In this document: positions 7,186-12,862 of the stretch, one piece after another
Layout of the letters: each line of letters opens with the position of its first letter
Position numbering within the stretch: position 1 is the stretch's first letter
NCBI GenBank assembly: GCA_028875175.1
Contig: JAPPFO010000190.1
Coordinates: 9,958-22,819 of the forward strand
Length of the DNA stretch: 12,862 bases
Origin: Chloroflexota bacterium
GTDB lineage: Bacteria > Chloroflexota > UBA11872
Direction: 5' to 3'
Position numbers and translations under genes: made by a program
Notes under the pieces: generated by a model
Seen by the model: only the letters and a program-made list of their open reading frames with translations
Databases searched by the model: none
Told to the model about the DNA's origin: nothing

Positions 7186-8421
7186 CTATGGATCGGGACG
7201 GCGCCCCAATCTAATCCGAGTTTCCCGCGGCTGATCGTCGCCGCCCGGTCGGATATACCGAACTTCGACCTCATCACCCGGCCCGTACTTTGCCAGAATG
7301 CGGCTCAGCGCGCCCGCATCGGGCACCACGGCCTCGCCAATAGCAACCAGAATGTCACCCGGCCGCAGGCCGCCCTCATCGGCCGGGCTTCCGGCGGTCA
7401 CCTGCAGCGCGACGATCCCCTGGCTCACCGGGAGATCGAACTGCCGCGCCACGCTGCGAGTGATCGTGGCTGGTGCCAGCCCAAGGAAGCCTCGCTCGAC
7501 CTGGCCGCTCTCGATCAACTCGGCGATGATCGGTTTGGCGCCGTCAATCGCGATCGCGAATCCGATACCCGCGAACGATCCCGCCCCTGCGGAGTTCACC
7601 CCCACGACTTCGCCATAGCGATTCAGTAAGGGGCCGCCGCTATTCCCGGGGTTGATCGAGGCGTCGGTCTGAATCAGGTCGCTGAGCGTCAGGCGCTGGG
7701 TCCCCACGTTCGTGATCGCCCGGTCAAGCGCGCTAACCACGCCCACGGTCACCGTCGGTCCGCCTGGCAGATCGAGCGCATGCCCGATCGCGACAACGGA
7801 CTCGCCGATCCGAAGATCAGCGGACCGGCCGAGCGCAATCGGCGGCAGGCCGGAGGCATCCACGCGCAACACCGCCAGGTCGGTCTGCGGATCGCGGCCA
7901 ACTACCGTTGCGTCGTACAGATCCCCCGCGTCGGTCGTCACCACGATCTGCTCCGCGCTGGCTACCACGTGGTTGTTGGTGACGATCAGGCCCCCGGCAT
8001 CGATTACGAATCCCGTGCCAACGCCGCCGGACGGTACCGTTCGACCGCTGTTGTCGCGGGCAACCGACTCCGTGGCAACGTGCACGATCGACGGGCGAGC
8101 CAGTTGCACCAGGTCCTCGGTCCGGAGTTCCTGCCGCATGTCGGACCTCGAACGCGTCGGCGCCGAAGTCCCAACCCTGGTCGACGTTGCCACGTCGAGT
8201 CGTGTTGGTGGTAAGACGCTCGCGGGAATCCGGGCCTGCGTTATCCCGGTCGGCTTCGCCTCAACCTGACTGGCTGGTTCCCGCCCGGTCGGATCACCTG
8301 ACGACAGCCCCACGCGGTCAAGCGTCTGGCATGCGGCGACCACGGCGATCAGCGCGGCAACCAGCCCGCCGGCGCACAGGAATCGCGCCAGCCGCATCGT
8401 CCCGCCCACACATCGGTCCAT
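7186..8421 (-). CDS. HtrA/DegP-type serine protease, predicted lipoprotein, one PDZ domain
   Basis: An exported trypsin-like protease of the HtrA family, about 411 aa from the ATG at 8421. A second ATG at 8397 is equally possible and gives a more standard signal peptide (403 aa); a longer open frame upstream is rejected because it crosses the divergent gene. Counting from 8397, a hydrophobic segment ends in the lipobox VVAAC with Cys23, so the mature protein should be lipid-anchored outside the cell. A linker rich in Thr, Ser and Pro follows (24-95). The catalytic triad is His143 (TNNHVV), Asp173 (DLAVL) and Ser253 (GNSGGPL). One PDZ domain spans about 305-400. HtrA proteins degrade or refold damaged envelope proteins. 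Its place 18 nt before moxR1 suggests a shared transcript. Confidence 0.92.
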   Translation of the reverse strand: MDRCVGGTMRLARFLCAGGLVAALIAVVAACQTLDRVGLSSGDPTGREPASQVEAKPTGITQARIPASVLPPTRLDVATSTRVGTSAPTRSRSDMRQELRTEDLVQLARPSIVHVATESVARDNSGRTVPSGGVGTGFVIDAGGLIVTNNHVVASAEQIVVTTDAGDLYDATVVGRDPQTDLAVLRVDASGLPPIALGRSADLRIGESVVAIGHALDLPGGPTVTVGVVSALDRAITNVGTQRLTLSDLIQTDASINPGNSGGPLLNRYGEVVGVNSAGAGSFAGIGFAIAIDGAKPIIAELIESGQVERGFLGLAPATITRSVARQFDLPVSQGIVALQVTAGSPADEGGLRPGDILVAIGEAVVPDAGALSRILAKYGPGDEVEVRYIRPGGDDQPRETRIRLGRRPDP

Positions 8422-8457
8422 GCCTCTAACCTGACCGCTGGCAGGTACGATTTCAGC

Positions 8458-8476
8458 GAGAACGACTACCGTTCTC
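8458..8476. promoter_or_regulatory. Perfect 7-bp dyad in the divergent htrA / 99-aa gene gap (candidate operator)
   Basis: GAGAACG and CGTTCTC face each other across a 5-nt spacer (ACTAC). The dyad sits in the 66-nt gap between two divergent genes and ends 11 nt before the ATG at 8488, where a Shine-Dalgarno sequence would be expected but is absent. It may bind a dimeric regulator controlling both directions or form a hairpin in the plus-strand leader. A TACGAT at 8446-8451 could be a -10 box for the plus strand, but I see no matching -35. Confidence 0.5.
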
Positions 8477-8487
8477 ACCAAACCCTT

Positions 8488-8787
8488 ATGAACGCGAGCC
8501 CAAGCGACCCTGAGGCCTTCCTGCAGCCGGGCGCCATAACCTTGCCCAAGGGCGACTGGTACGTGGAGCCGCCGGTCGACGGTGACTACGACGTCAGCGC
8601 CCAGACCGACGGAGCGCGAGGCCAGTACATCAGCATGACCTACCCCCAGGGCTTTCAGGCCTGCGTCCACATCGACGATCTGGGCGTCCTTCGCTGTCAG
8701 CTCTACCGCTACAACGGCGCATGGCCCTGCGACGTCGACTACGCCAACCTGCGCATCCGCTTCCGCGGCGTCCCGGCGGCCTCGTGA
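8488..8787 (+). CDS. Hypothetical protein, 99 aa, upstream of nadC
   Basis: Not recognised. It is considered real because its composition is that of a folded protein (many Tyr, Asp and Gly, two Trp, three Cys), it starts with ATG, and its stop overlaps the nadC start in a GTGA arrangement typical of coupled genes. The sequence suggests mostly beta structure (GQYISMTYPQGFQACVHIDD, later YANLRIRFRG). There is no signal peptide or membrane segment. No Shine-Dalgarno is visible before the ATG, so it may be leaderless or poorly translated. A role in NAD synthesis is only a guess from position. Confidence 0.68.
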   Translation: MNASPSDPEAFLQPGAITLPKGDWYVEPPVDGDYDVSAQTDGARGQYISMTYPQGFQACVHIDDLGVLRCQLYRYNGAWPCDVDYANLRIRFRGVPAAS

Positions 8788-9638
8788 AATCGCCCACGCT
8801 GGCCCCGGCAGTCGTCGCCCGGGCCGTGGAGCGTGCCCTTGCCGAGGACATCGGCTCGGGCGACCTCACCAGCCAGGCCGTGGTCCCGGAGGAAACTCGC
8901 CTCCGCGCCGCCCTCACCGCGCGCGAGCCGCTCACGCTCGCCGGCCTGCCTGTCGTCCACGAGGTCTACCGGCAACTTGGCGACCCCGAGGCCCTCGACG
9001 ACGCCAGCCCCGAAGGTTCCCAGCTCCAGCCCGGCGAAGTCGCCGGAGTCATCGATACCAACGCCCGCCTGGCCCTCACCGGCGAACGCACCGCCCTCAA
9101 CTTCCTCCAGCGCCTCAGCGGAATCGCCACGCTCACCCGCACGTTCGTCGAAGAGGTCGCCGGAACCGGCGCCTCCATCCTCGACACCCGCAAGACCGTC
9201 CCCGGTTTCCGCGCCCTGGACAAGTACGCCGTCGCCCTGGGCGGCGGCGTCAACCACCGCTTCGGTTTATTCGACGCTGTCCTCATCAAGGACAACCACA
9301 TTGCCGCGGCCGGCGGCGTCACCGCCGCCCTGCGTGCCGCACACGCGGCCAACCGCAACGGCGTTCGCGTCCAGATCGAGGTCGACACGCTCGACCAGCT
9401 CGACGAAGCCCTGGCCGCCGGCGCTGAATTCGTCCTCCTCGACAACATGACCCCGGCCCAGGTTCACACGGCCGTCAACCGAACGGCCGGTCGCGCCCGC
9501 CTGGAGGTCAGCGGTCTCGTTAACCTCGGCAACGTCCGCGCCTACGCCGAAGCCGGCGTCGACGACATCTCCATCGGCGCACTCACCCACTCCGCCCGCG
9601 CCGTCGACATCGGACTGGACGCTATCGAACTCCTCTAA
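8784..9638 (+). CDS. nadC: Nicotinate-nucleotide pyrophosphorylase (carboxylating), quinolinate phosphoribosyltransferase
   Basis: A 284-aa NadC, normal length. It converts quinolinate and PRPP to nicotinate mononucleotide, CO2 and pyrophosphate in de novo NAD synthesis in the cytoplasm. Motifs in order: ALAEDIGSGDLTS near the start (18-30), GERTALNFLQRLSGIAT (100-116), DTRKTVPGFR (134-143), GGGVNHRFGL (153-162), KDNH (169-172), QIEVDT (197-202), LLDNM (218-222), EVSG (241-244) and DDISIGALTHS (260-270). These carry the basic and acidic residues that bind quinolinate and the PRPP phosphates. The GTG at 8784 is chosen because it gives the family N-terminus and overlaps the upstream stop by 4 nt; an upstream ATG would lie deep inside the 99-aa gene. 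No nadA or nadB is in the window. Confidence 0.96.
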   Translation: MKSPTLAPAVVARAVERALAEDIGSGDLTSQAVVPEETRLRAALTAREPLTLAGLPVVHEVYRQLGDPEALDDASPEGSQLQPGEVAGVIDTNARLALTGERTALNFLQRLSGIATLTRTFVEEVAGTGASILDTRKTVPGFRALDKYAVALGGGVNHRFGLFDAVLIKDNHIAAAGGVTAALRAAHAANRNGVRVQIEVDTLDQLDEALAAGAEFVLLDNMTPAQVHTAVNRTAGRARLEVSGLVNLGNVRAYAEAGVDDISIGALTHSARAVDIGLDAIELL

Positions 9639-9665
9639 CCGTCCATCCCAATCGGTCGACAGAAC

Positions 9666-9691
9666 CGCCGCTTACCCGGCAAACAGCGGCG
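9666..9691. terminator. Possible stem-loop between convergent nadC and ogt
   Basis: CGCCGCT (9666-9672) pairs perfectly with AGCGGCG (9685-9691) across a 12-nt loop, at the convergent ends of nadC and ogt and overlapping the ogt stop. No T-tract follows in either direction. It is at best a weak bidirectional terminator. Confidence 0.3.
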
Positions 9692-10283
9692 CCGTCCTCG
9701 GCCATGATCGTTCGTGCGCTAGCAGCCGCCGCTTCACGTCCAGGCCCCGCGAATACCCTCCCAGCCCGCGCGCGGCCACGACCCGGTGACACGGAATGAA
9801 CACCAGCAACTCGTTCGCCCCAATCGCCGTGCCCACCGCACGCGTAGCCCGCGGCTGCGCCAACGCACCGGCTACCCAGCTATAGCTCTGGACGTCTCCA
9901 AACGGAATGCCGCGCAAAACGTCCCAGGTTCGCTGTTGAAACTGCGTGCCCGCCCGCCGGTCCAGCGGAATCTCCAGCCGCTGCCGCCCGGTCGTCAGGT
10001 ACTCCCACAACTGCTCGAGTCCATTGCCCGCAATCTGGTGAGCGCTCCAGCCCGCGGCTGCGACCGAAGACTCCCCCAGCCGCCGCGTATGCAAGCGTTG
10101 CGCGCCCCTCGAGCGGTGACGTGCCGCCGTCGACGCCGACCGCAGTGCGTCCACGCAGGCCGCCTCCGACGTGTGCGCCAGCGTGGCGCTCACCAGCCCA
10201 ACCTCCGTCGCGGCCACCCCGCACCAGTCCCACGTCTCAATGCGGCGGGCGACCAGGGCAATCTCCTGGACCTCGCCCGCCAT
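9672..10283 (-). CDS. ogt: Methylated-DNA--[protein]-cysteine S-methyltransferase
   Basis: A 203-aa O6-alkylguanine-DNA alkyltransferase, which removes alkyl groups from O6 of guanine by transferring them to its own cysteine and is then inactivated. The C-terminal catalytic domain is clear: TQFQQRTWDVLRGIPFGDVQSY (in part, about 113-134), RAVGTAIGANEL (about 148-159), the active site FIPCHRVV with Cys165, and GLGGYSRGLDVKRRLL. The N-terminal 90 residues are poorly conserved and do not show the Ada transcription-activator region, so this is an Ogt/MGMT-like single-function enzyme. The ATG at 10283 comes 3 nt after the moxR2 stop; no good ribosome binding site is visible, so translation may depend on moxR2. 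Confidence 0.93.
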   Translation of the reverse strand: MAGEVQEIALVARRIETWDWCGVAATEVGLVSATLAHTSEAACVDALRSASTAARHRSRGAQRLHTRRLGESSVAAAGWSAHQIAGNGLEQLWEYLTTGRQRLEIPLDRRAGTQFQQRTWDVLRGIPFGDVQSYSWVAGALAQPRATRAVGTAIGANELLVFIPCHRVVAARGLGGYSRGLDVKRRLLAHERSWPRTAPLFAG

Positions 10284-10286
10284 CGG

Positions 10287-11234
10287 TCAGGCGGCTGACG
10301 CGCCCGGCACTGGAACGAAGTCCAGAATCCCCGCCACGATGGCTCGCGTATCCACGCTGCGAATGCGCGCGGCCGGACTCACGATCACCCGGTGCGACAA
10401 CACCGATTCCGCCAGCCGCTTCACGTCGTCCGGAACCACGTAGTCGCGTCCGCCGACCGCCGCCATCGCCTGCCCGGCGCGAAACAGGCCCAGGCTCCCT
10501 CGTGGACTGGCGCCCAGGTACACGTCGTTGTGCTCGCGCGTCGCCCGGCTGATGTCCACGATGTAATTCGACACCAGCGGATCCACGTACACGTCCTTCA
10601 CCGCCTCCTGCGCCGCAAAGACCTCCTCCAGCGTCACCACCTGCTGGATGTCGTCAATCGGCTGCTCGCGCTGCCGCGTTGCCAGCACCTGCAGCTCATC
10701 CCCACGCTCCGGATAGCCCAGGTTCACCCGCATCAGGAACCGGTCCAACTGCGCCTCCGGCAACGGAAACGTGCCCTCGTACTCAATCGGGTTCTGCGTG
10801 GCCAGCACCAGGAACGGCTCCGGCAGCACGTACGTCTCGCCGTCAACCGTGATCTGGCGCTCCTCCATCGCCTCCAGTAGCGCGGATTGCGTCTTCGGCG
10901 TGGCGCGGTTCACCTCATCCGCCAGCACGATCTGGGCCATCACCGGGCCTTCGCGAAACTCGAACTCGCTCGTCTTCTGGTTGAAGATCGTCACTCCGGT
11001 CACGTCGCTGGGCAGCAAGTCCGGCGTGAACTGCACGCGCTTGAAACTCAGCCCAACCGAGCGCGCAATGGCCTTGGCCAGCGTCGTCTTTCCCACCCCC
11101 GGCACGTCTTCAATCAGGATGTGCCCGTCCGCCAGCAGCGCCACAACCACCAGCTCAATGGCGTCGCGCTTGCCCACAATGACCGTGGCCACGTTGTCGA
11201 TGATCTGGCTCGCGACCGTGCGAATGTCTTGCAT
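10287..11234 (-). CDS. MoxR family AAA+ ATPase (moxR2), without DUF58 partner
   Basis: A 315-aa MoxR ATPase, closely similar to moxR1 through the core. Motifs: Walker A DVPGVGKT at 43-50, QFTPDLLPSDVTG at 68-80, Walker B IVLADEVNRA at 102-111, sensor 1 ATQNP at 145-149, PLPEAQLDRF at about 157-166, and GASPRGSLGLF in the lid. The ATG at 11234 has only a weak ribosome binding site. Unlike moxR1 it has no vWA, DUF58 or DUF4129 gene beside it; ogt follows after 3 nt. It may serve a client encoded elsewhere, or act with the DUF58 protein of the moxR1 cluster. A cytoplasmic location is expected. Confidence 0.95.
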   Translation of the reverse strand: MQDIRTVASQIIDNVATVIVGKRDAIELVVVALLADGHILIEDVPGVGKTTLAKAIARSVGLSFKRVQFTPDLLPSDVTGVTIFNQKTSEFEFREGPVMAQIVLADEVNRATPKTQSALLEAMEERQITVDGETYVLPEPFLVLATQNPIEYEGTFPLPEAQLDRFLMRVNLGYPERGDELQVLATRQREQPIDDIQQVVTLEEVFAAQEAVKDVYVDPLVSNYIVDISRATREHNDVYLGASPRGSLGLFRAGQAMAAVGGRDYVVPDDVKRLAESVLSHRVIVSPAARIRSVDTRAIVAGILDFVPVPGASAA

Positions 11235-11290
11235 GCGGGTTCTCAGCCGAGGCCGCTGGCCCCGGGAGTTACAGTCCGGGAAGGTGCGGC

Positions 11291-11296
11291 AATATA
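11291..11296 (-). promoter_or_regulatory. Possible -10 box for moxR2
   Basis: TATATT on the minus strand (5 of 6 matches to TATAAT) is the only AT-rich hexamer in the GC-rich upstream region of moxR2. It would give a leader of about 50 nt. No convincing -35 lies at the expected distance, so the call is tentative. Confidence 0.27.
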
Positions 11297-11336
11297 GCCG
11301 ACCGGCGCCGAACGGCTCGTCGGTCGCAACGGCGAA

Positions 11337-11365
11337 TTGACGACCCGCGCCAACGCCGTCACATT
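11337..11365 (+). promoter_or_regulatory. Possible promoter of tRNA-Gly
   Basis: TTGACG at 11337-11342 is a good -35 match. The hexamer 17 nt later, CACATT at 11360-11365, is a poor -10 (3 of 6 matches). Transcription from here would give a 5' leader of about 20 nt before the tRNA. Confidence 0.33.
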
Positions 11366-11391
11366 AGTGGCGCCGCGCGTAGCGGCGGCCG

Positions 11392-11462
11392 GCGGGGATA
11401 GTTGAGTGGTACAACATGGGCTTCCCAAGCCTAAAACGCGGGTTCGATTCCCGTTCCCCGCT
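11392..11462 (+). tRNA. tRNA-Gly (anticodon CCC)
   Basis: A full cloverleaf can be drawn. Acceptor stem: GCGGGGA with TCCCCGC (11392-11398 and 11455-11461), discriminator T at 11462. D-arm: GTTG and CAAC around the loop AGTGGTA. Anticodon arm: TGGGC and GCCTA (one G-T pair) around TTCCCAA, with CCC at 11424-11426. Variable loop of 4 nt. T-arm: GCGGG and CCCGT (one G-T pair) around TTCGATT. The 3' CCA is not encoded (the next bases are CCG), so it must be added by CCA-transferase. It reads GGG codons and is divergent from moxR2. Confidence 0.95.
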
Positions 11463-11471
11463 CCGAACACA

Positions 11472-11490
11472 CGGCGGATCGGACCCGCCG
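11472..11490 (+). terminator. Small stem-loop just after tRNA-Gly
   Basis: CGGCGG (11472-11477) pairs with CCGCCG (11485-11490) around a 7-nt loop, starting 10 nt after the tRNA. No T-tract follows. It could help tRNA 3' processing or termination against the convergent propeller gene. Confidence 0.3.
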
Positions 11491-11536
11491 ATCGGTAGCC
11501 CGCGGACGAGACGCTGCACGGCCTTGACCAGCTCGT

Positions 11537-12862
11537 CTACGCCCCGTCTTGAATCGTCGGCAATACAAACTGCCGAACCGAATCCCGCCCCAGCACGATC
11601 AGCTTGCCGTCGATCTCGCTCACCCAGATCGACCGGATGTCCGCAAAGAAATCGTCCGACCCGGCGTACTTGAACTGCCGCACGAACTCGCCGGCGGTCT
11701 CCTCCCGCTTGTCGATCTCCACAATCCGCTTGTTCGCCGAATCGAGCAGGTAAAGGCTGTCCGTCTCGACTTCGGTGAATAGGCGCGTGGCCTTCAGCGT
11801 GTCGCCGTCCAGGCCCTTGATCTCAAACGTCTCGCGCTGCCCGCCCCGCAGCCGCAGCACCGAAGCGTCCGACATCAGCACAAAGATGTCGCCGTCAATC
11901 GCCATGTCGATGGCGCTGCTCAGGTCAATGTCAGTCGTGGCCGGGAGATAGGAGCTTGGCGCCACTTCGTACCCGCCCGCCGTCGCCTGGTACTTGTGGA
12001 TCGCGTTGGCGCCCGGGTCCAGCACGTAGAAATTGTTGTTGAAGTTGTCGAACGCCACCGGCGTCCGCCACGTCTCCGTTCCCGTAATCCGCAACAGCCG
12101 CGGATTCTGATCGGGTTGCAGGCTCACCAGGTTGTAGCGGCTATCCAGCACCAGCACGTTTAGCGCTCGATTCACCACCGCAATCGGATCCTGGACCGTG
12201 ATGCTGCTCACCACGTCGCCCTTGCGCAGCACCGTGGCCCCCTGCCTGGCTGTCTCGAAGGACACCACCCGACCCGTGGTCGCGTCGATCACGTACTTGG
12301 CATCCACGCGCACGTCCATCTGTTCCGCCGCGCTGCCCACCCCCGCGCTGTCAAAGTCCCCAATTGTGGCGCTGGTCACCACCGTTCGGACCCGGTTGAG
12401 CCGATCCTCTTCGCGGCCGATCTGGCTGAGCAGCCGGTTGATGTCTGGCGCCAGCGTGCGCTCCACGTCCGCCGTCAGCGCCTGGTTCGCCAGGTCCTTG
12501 GCGTCGCGCAGGACCAGCAACGTCGCCGCGCGATTCTCGTCAGGGTCCCGGGCCAGCGCTTCCCGGTAGCGGGTCTCGGCATCGGCGAACAGCGTGGCGG
12601 CGCGCTCCGCGCCCACCAGCGGCGACTCCGTCGTCTCGGCGGCAACGCCCACCTGGCCGGCCTGCGTGTCATCAGTCAAGTCCGTGTCCAGCGAACCCGG
12701 CGCCGATTCGCTGTTGCGCAGAAACAGCACCGCGGCCATCACCACCAGCAGCACCAGCGAAACCCCGAAGAGCAGCGTGCCCGGGCCGGGCAGCGACCGC
12801 CGCGGTCGATATCGATACGCATCCTGGCCGCCCCGGAGCGGCCCGCCAACGGCGCTCAGGGC
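11537..12862 (-). CDS. Membrane-anchored protein with C-terminal beta-propeller-like repeats (5' end beyond window)
   Basis: The minus-strand frame is open to the right edge, so the N-terminus is missing; 441 residues are visible. Just inside the edge comes a basic juxtamembrane stretch (YRYRPRRS), then one membrane segment (TLLFGVSLVLLVVMAAVLFL), then an acidic linker and a helical, probably coiled-coil part (from AERAATLFADAETRYREAL to about GREEDRLNRVR). The rest is beta-rich with propeller-like strand repeats such as FYVLDPGANAIHKYQ, LYLLDSANKRIVEIDK and KLIVLGRDSVRQFVLP. Orientation suggests a cytoplasmic N-terminal domain and an external propeller. In Chloroflexota-type genomes such a tail is often joined to a PP2C-like phosphatase domain; that part would be outside this window, so I do not assign it. 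A GTG at 12754 falls within the membrane segment and is not the real start. Confidence 0.8.
   Translation of the reverse strand, partial: ALSAVGGPLRGGQDAYRYRPRRSLPGPGTLLFGVSLVLLVVMAAVLFLRNSESAPGSLDTDLTDDTQAGQVGVAAETTESPLVGAERAATLFADAETRYREALARDPDENRAATLLVLRDAKDLANQALTADVERTLAPDINRLLSQIGREEDRLNRVRTVVTSATIGDFDSAGVGSAAEQMDVRVDAKYVIDATTGRVVSFETARQGATVLRKGDVVSSITVQDPIAVVNRALNVLVLDSRYNLVSLQPDQNPRLLRITGTETWRTPVAFDNFNNNFYVLDPGANAIHKYQATAGGYEVAPSSYLPATTDIDLSSAIDMAIDGDIFVLMSDASVLRLRGGQRETFEIKGLDGDTLKATRLFTEVETDSLYLLDSANKRIVEIDKREETAGEFVRQFKYAGSDDFFADIRSIWVSEIDGKLIVLGRDSVRQFVLPTIQDGA

Noticed and set aside
6508..7629. 373-aa plus-strand open frame opposite moxR1 and htrA
   Set aside because: Arg/His/Gln-rich antisense frame spanning two well-supported genes; an effect of high GC at third codon positions.
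8422..8670. Extended htrA start at 8670
   Set aside because: The extension lacks signal-peptide character and overlaps the divergent 99-aa gene; ATGs at 8421 and 8397 lead directly into a lipoprotein signal.
11243..11470. Minus-strand open frame across the tRNA giving a 75-aa product with GNGNRTRVLGLGSPC
   Set aside because: It is the antisense translation of tRNA-Gly and its flank, a familiar false gene; the cloverleaf on the plus strand explains the sequence.

Overview
The window is a dense, GC-rich piece of bacterial chromosome with short intergenic gaps and no phage, transposase or CRISPR signature. The gene mix is a phytanoyl-CoA dioxygenase family oxygenase, a sugar phosphate isomerase/epimerase, two MoxR ATPases, a DUF58/DUF4129 pair, a lipoprotein HtrA, and a membrane-anchored beta-propeller protein. 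Together with GTG starts and a tRNA lacking an encoded CCA end, this would fit an uncultivated Chloroflexota-type lineage (for example SAR202-like). That placement is a guess from gene content, not something the sequence proves.

Layout, left to right: (1) the 3' end of a plus-strand sugar isomerase/epimerase. (2) A long minus-strand gene row from about 8.42 kb down to 0.44 kb: htrA-like lipoprotein protease, moxR1, a 367-nt structured and repeat-bearing spacer, DUF58 protein, DUF4129 polytopic membrane protein, rarA, a 124-aa unknown protein, and a PhyH-family dioxygenase. From DUF58 onward every junction overlaps (32, 8, 26 and 1 nt), so these five genes look like one translationally coupled unit. 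(3) Divergent from htrA, a plus-strand pair: a 99-aa unknown protein overlapping nadC (GTGA overlap). A perfect 7-bp dyad lies in the 66-nt divergent gap. (4) A minus-strand pair, moxR2 and ogt, separated by 3 nt. (5) A plus-strand tRNA-Gly(CCC). (6) A minus-strand membrane-anchored beta-propeller protein that runs off the right edge.

Functionally, the core is a MoxR-DUF58-DUF4129 envelope module, a widespread but poorly understood AAA+ ATPase/vWA-like/membrane set. Here it has an exported HtrA protease at its head and the replication-fork maintenance ATPase RarA fused translationally to its tail. A second, partnerless moxR sits directly before the DNA-repair alkyltransferase ogt. The least explained elements are the moxR1-DUF58 spacer (long imperfect hairpin, 16-bp perfect palindrome, 64-nt-period GC-rich repeats), the dyad between htrA and the nadC pair, and the two small unknown proteins that overlap neighbouring genes.
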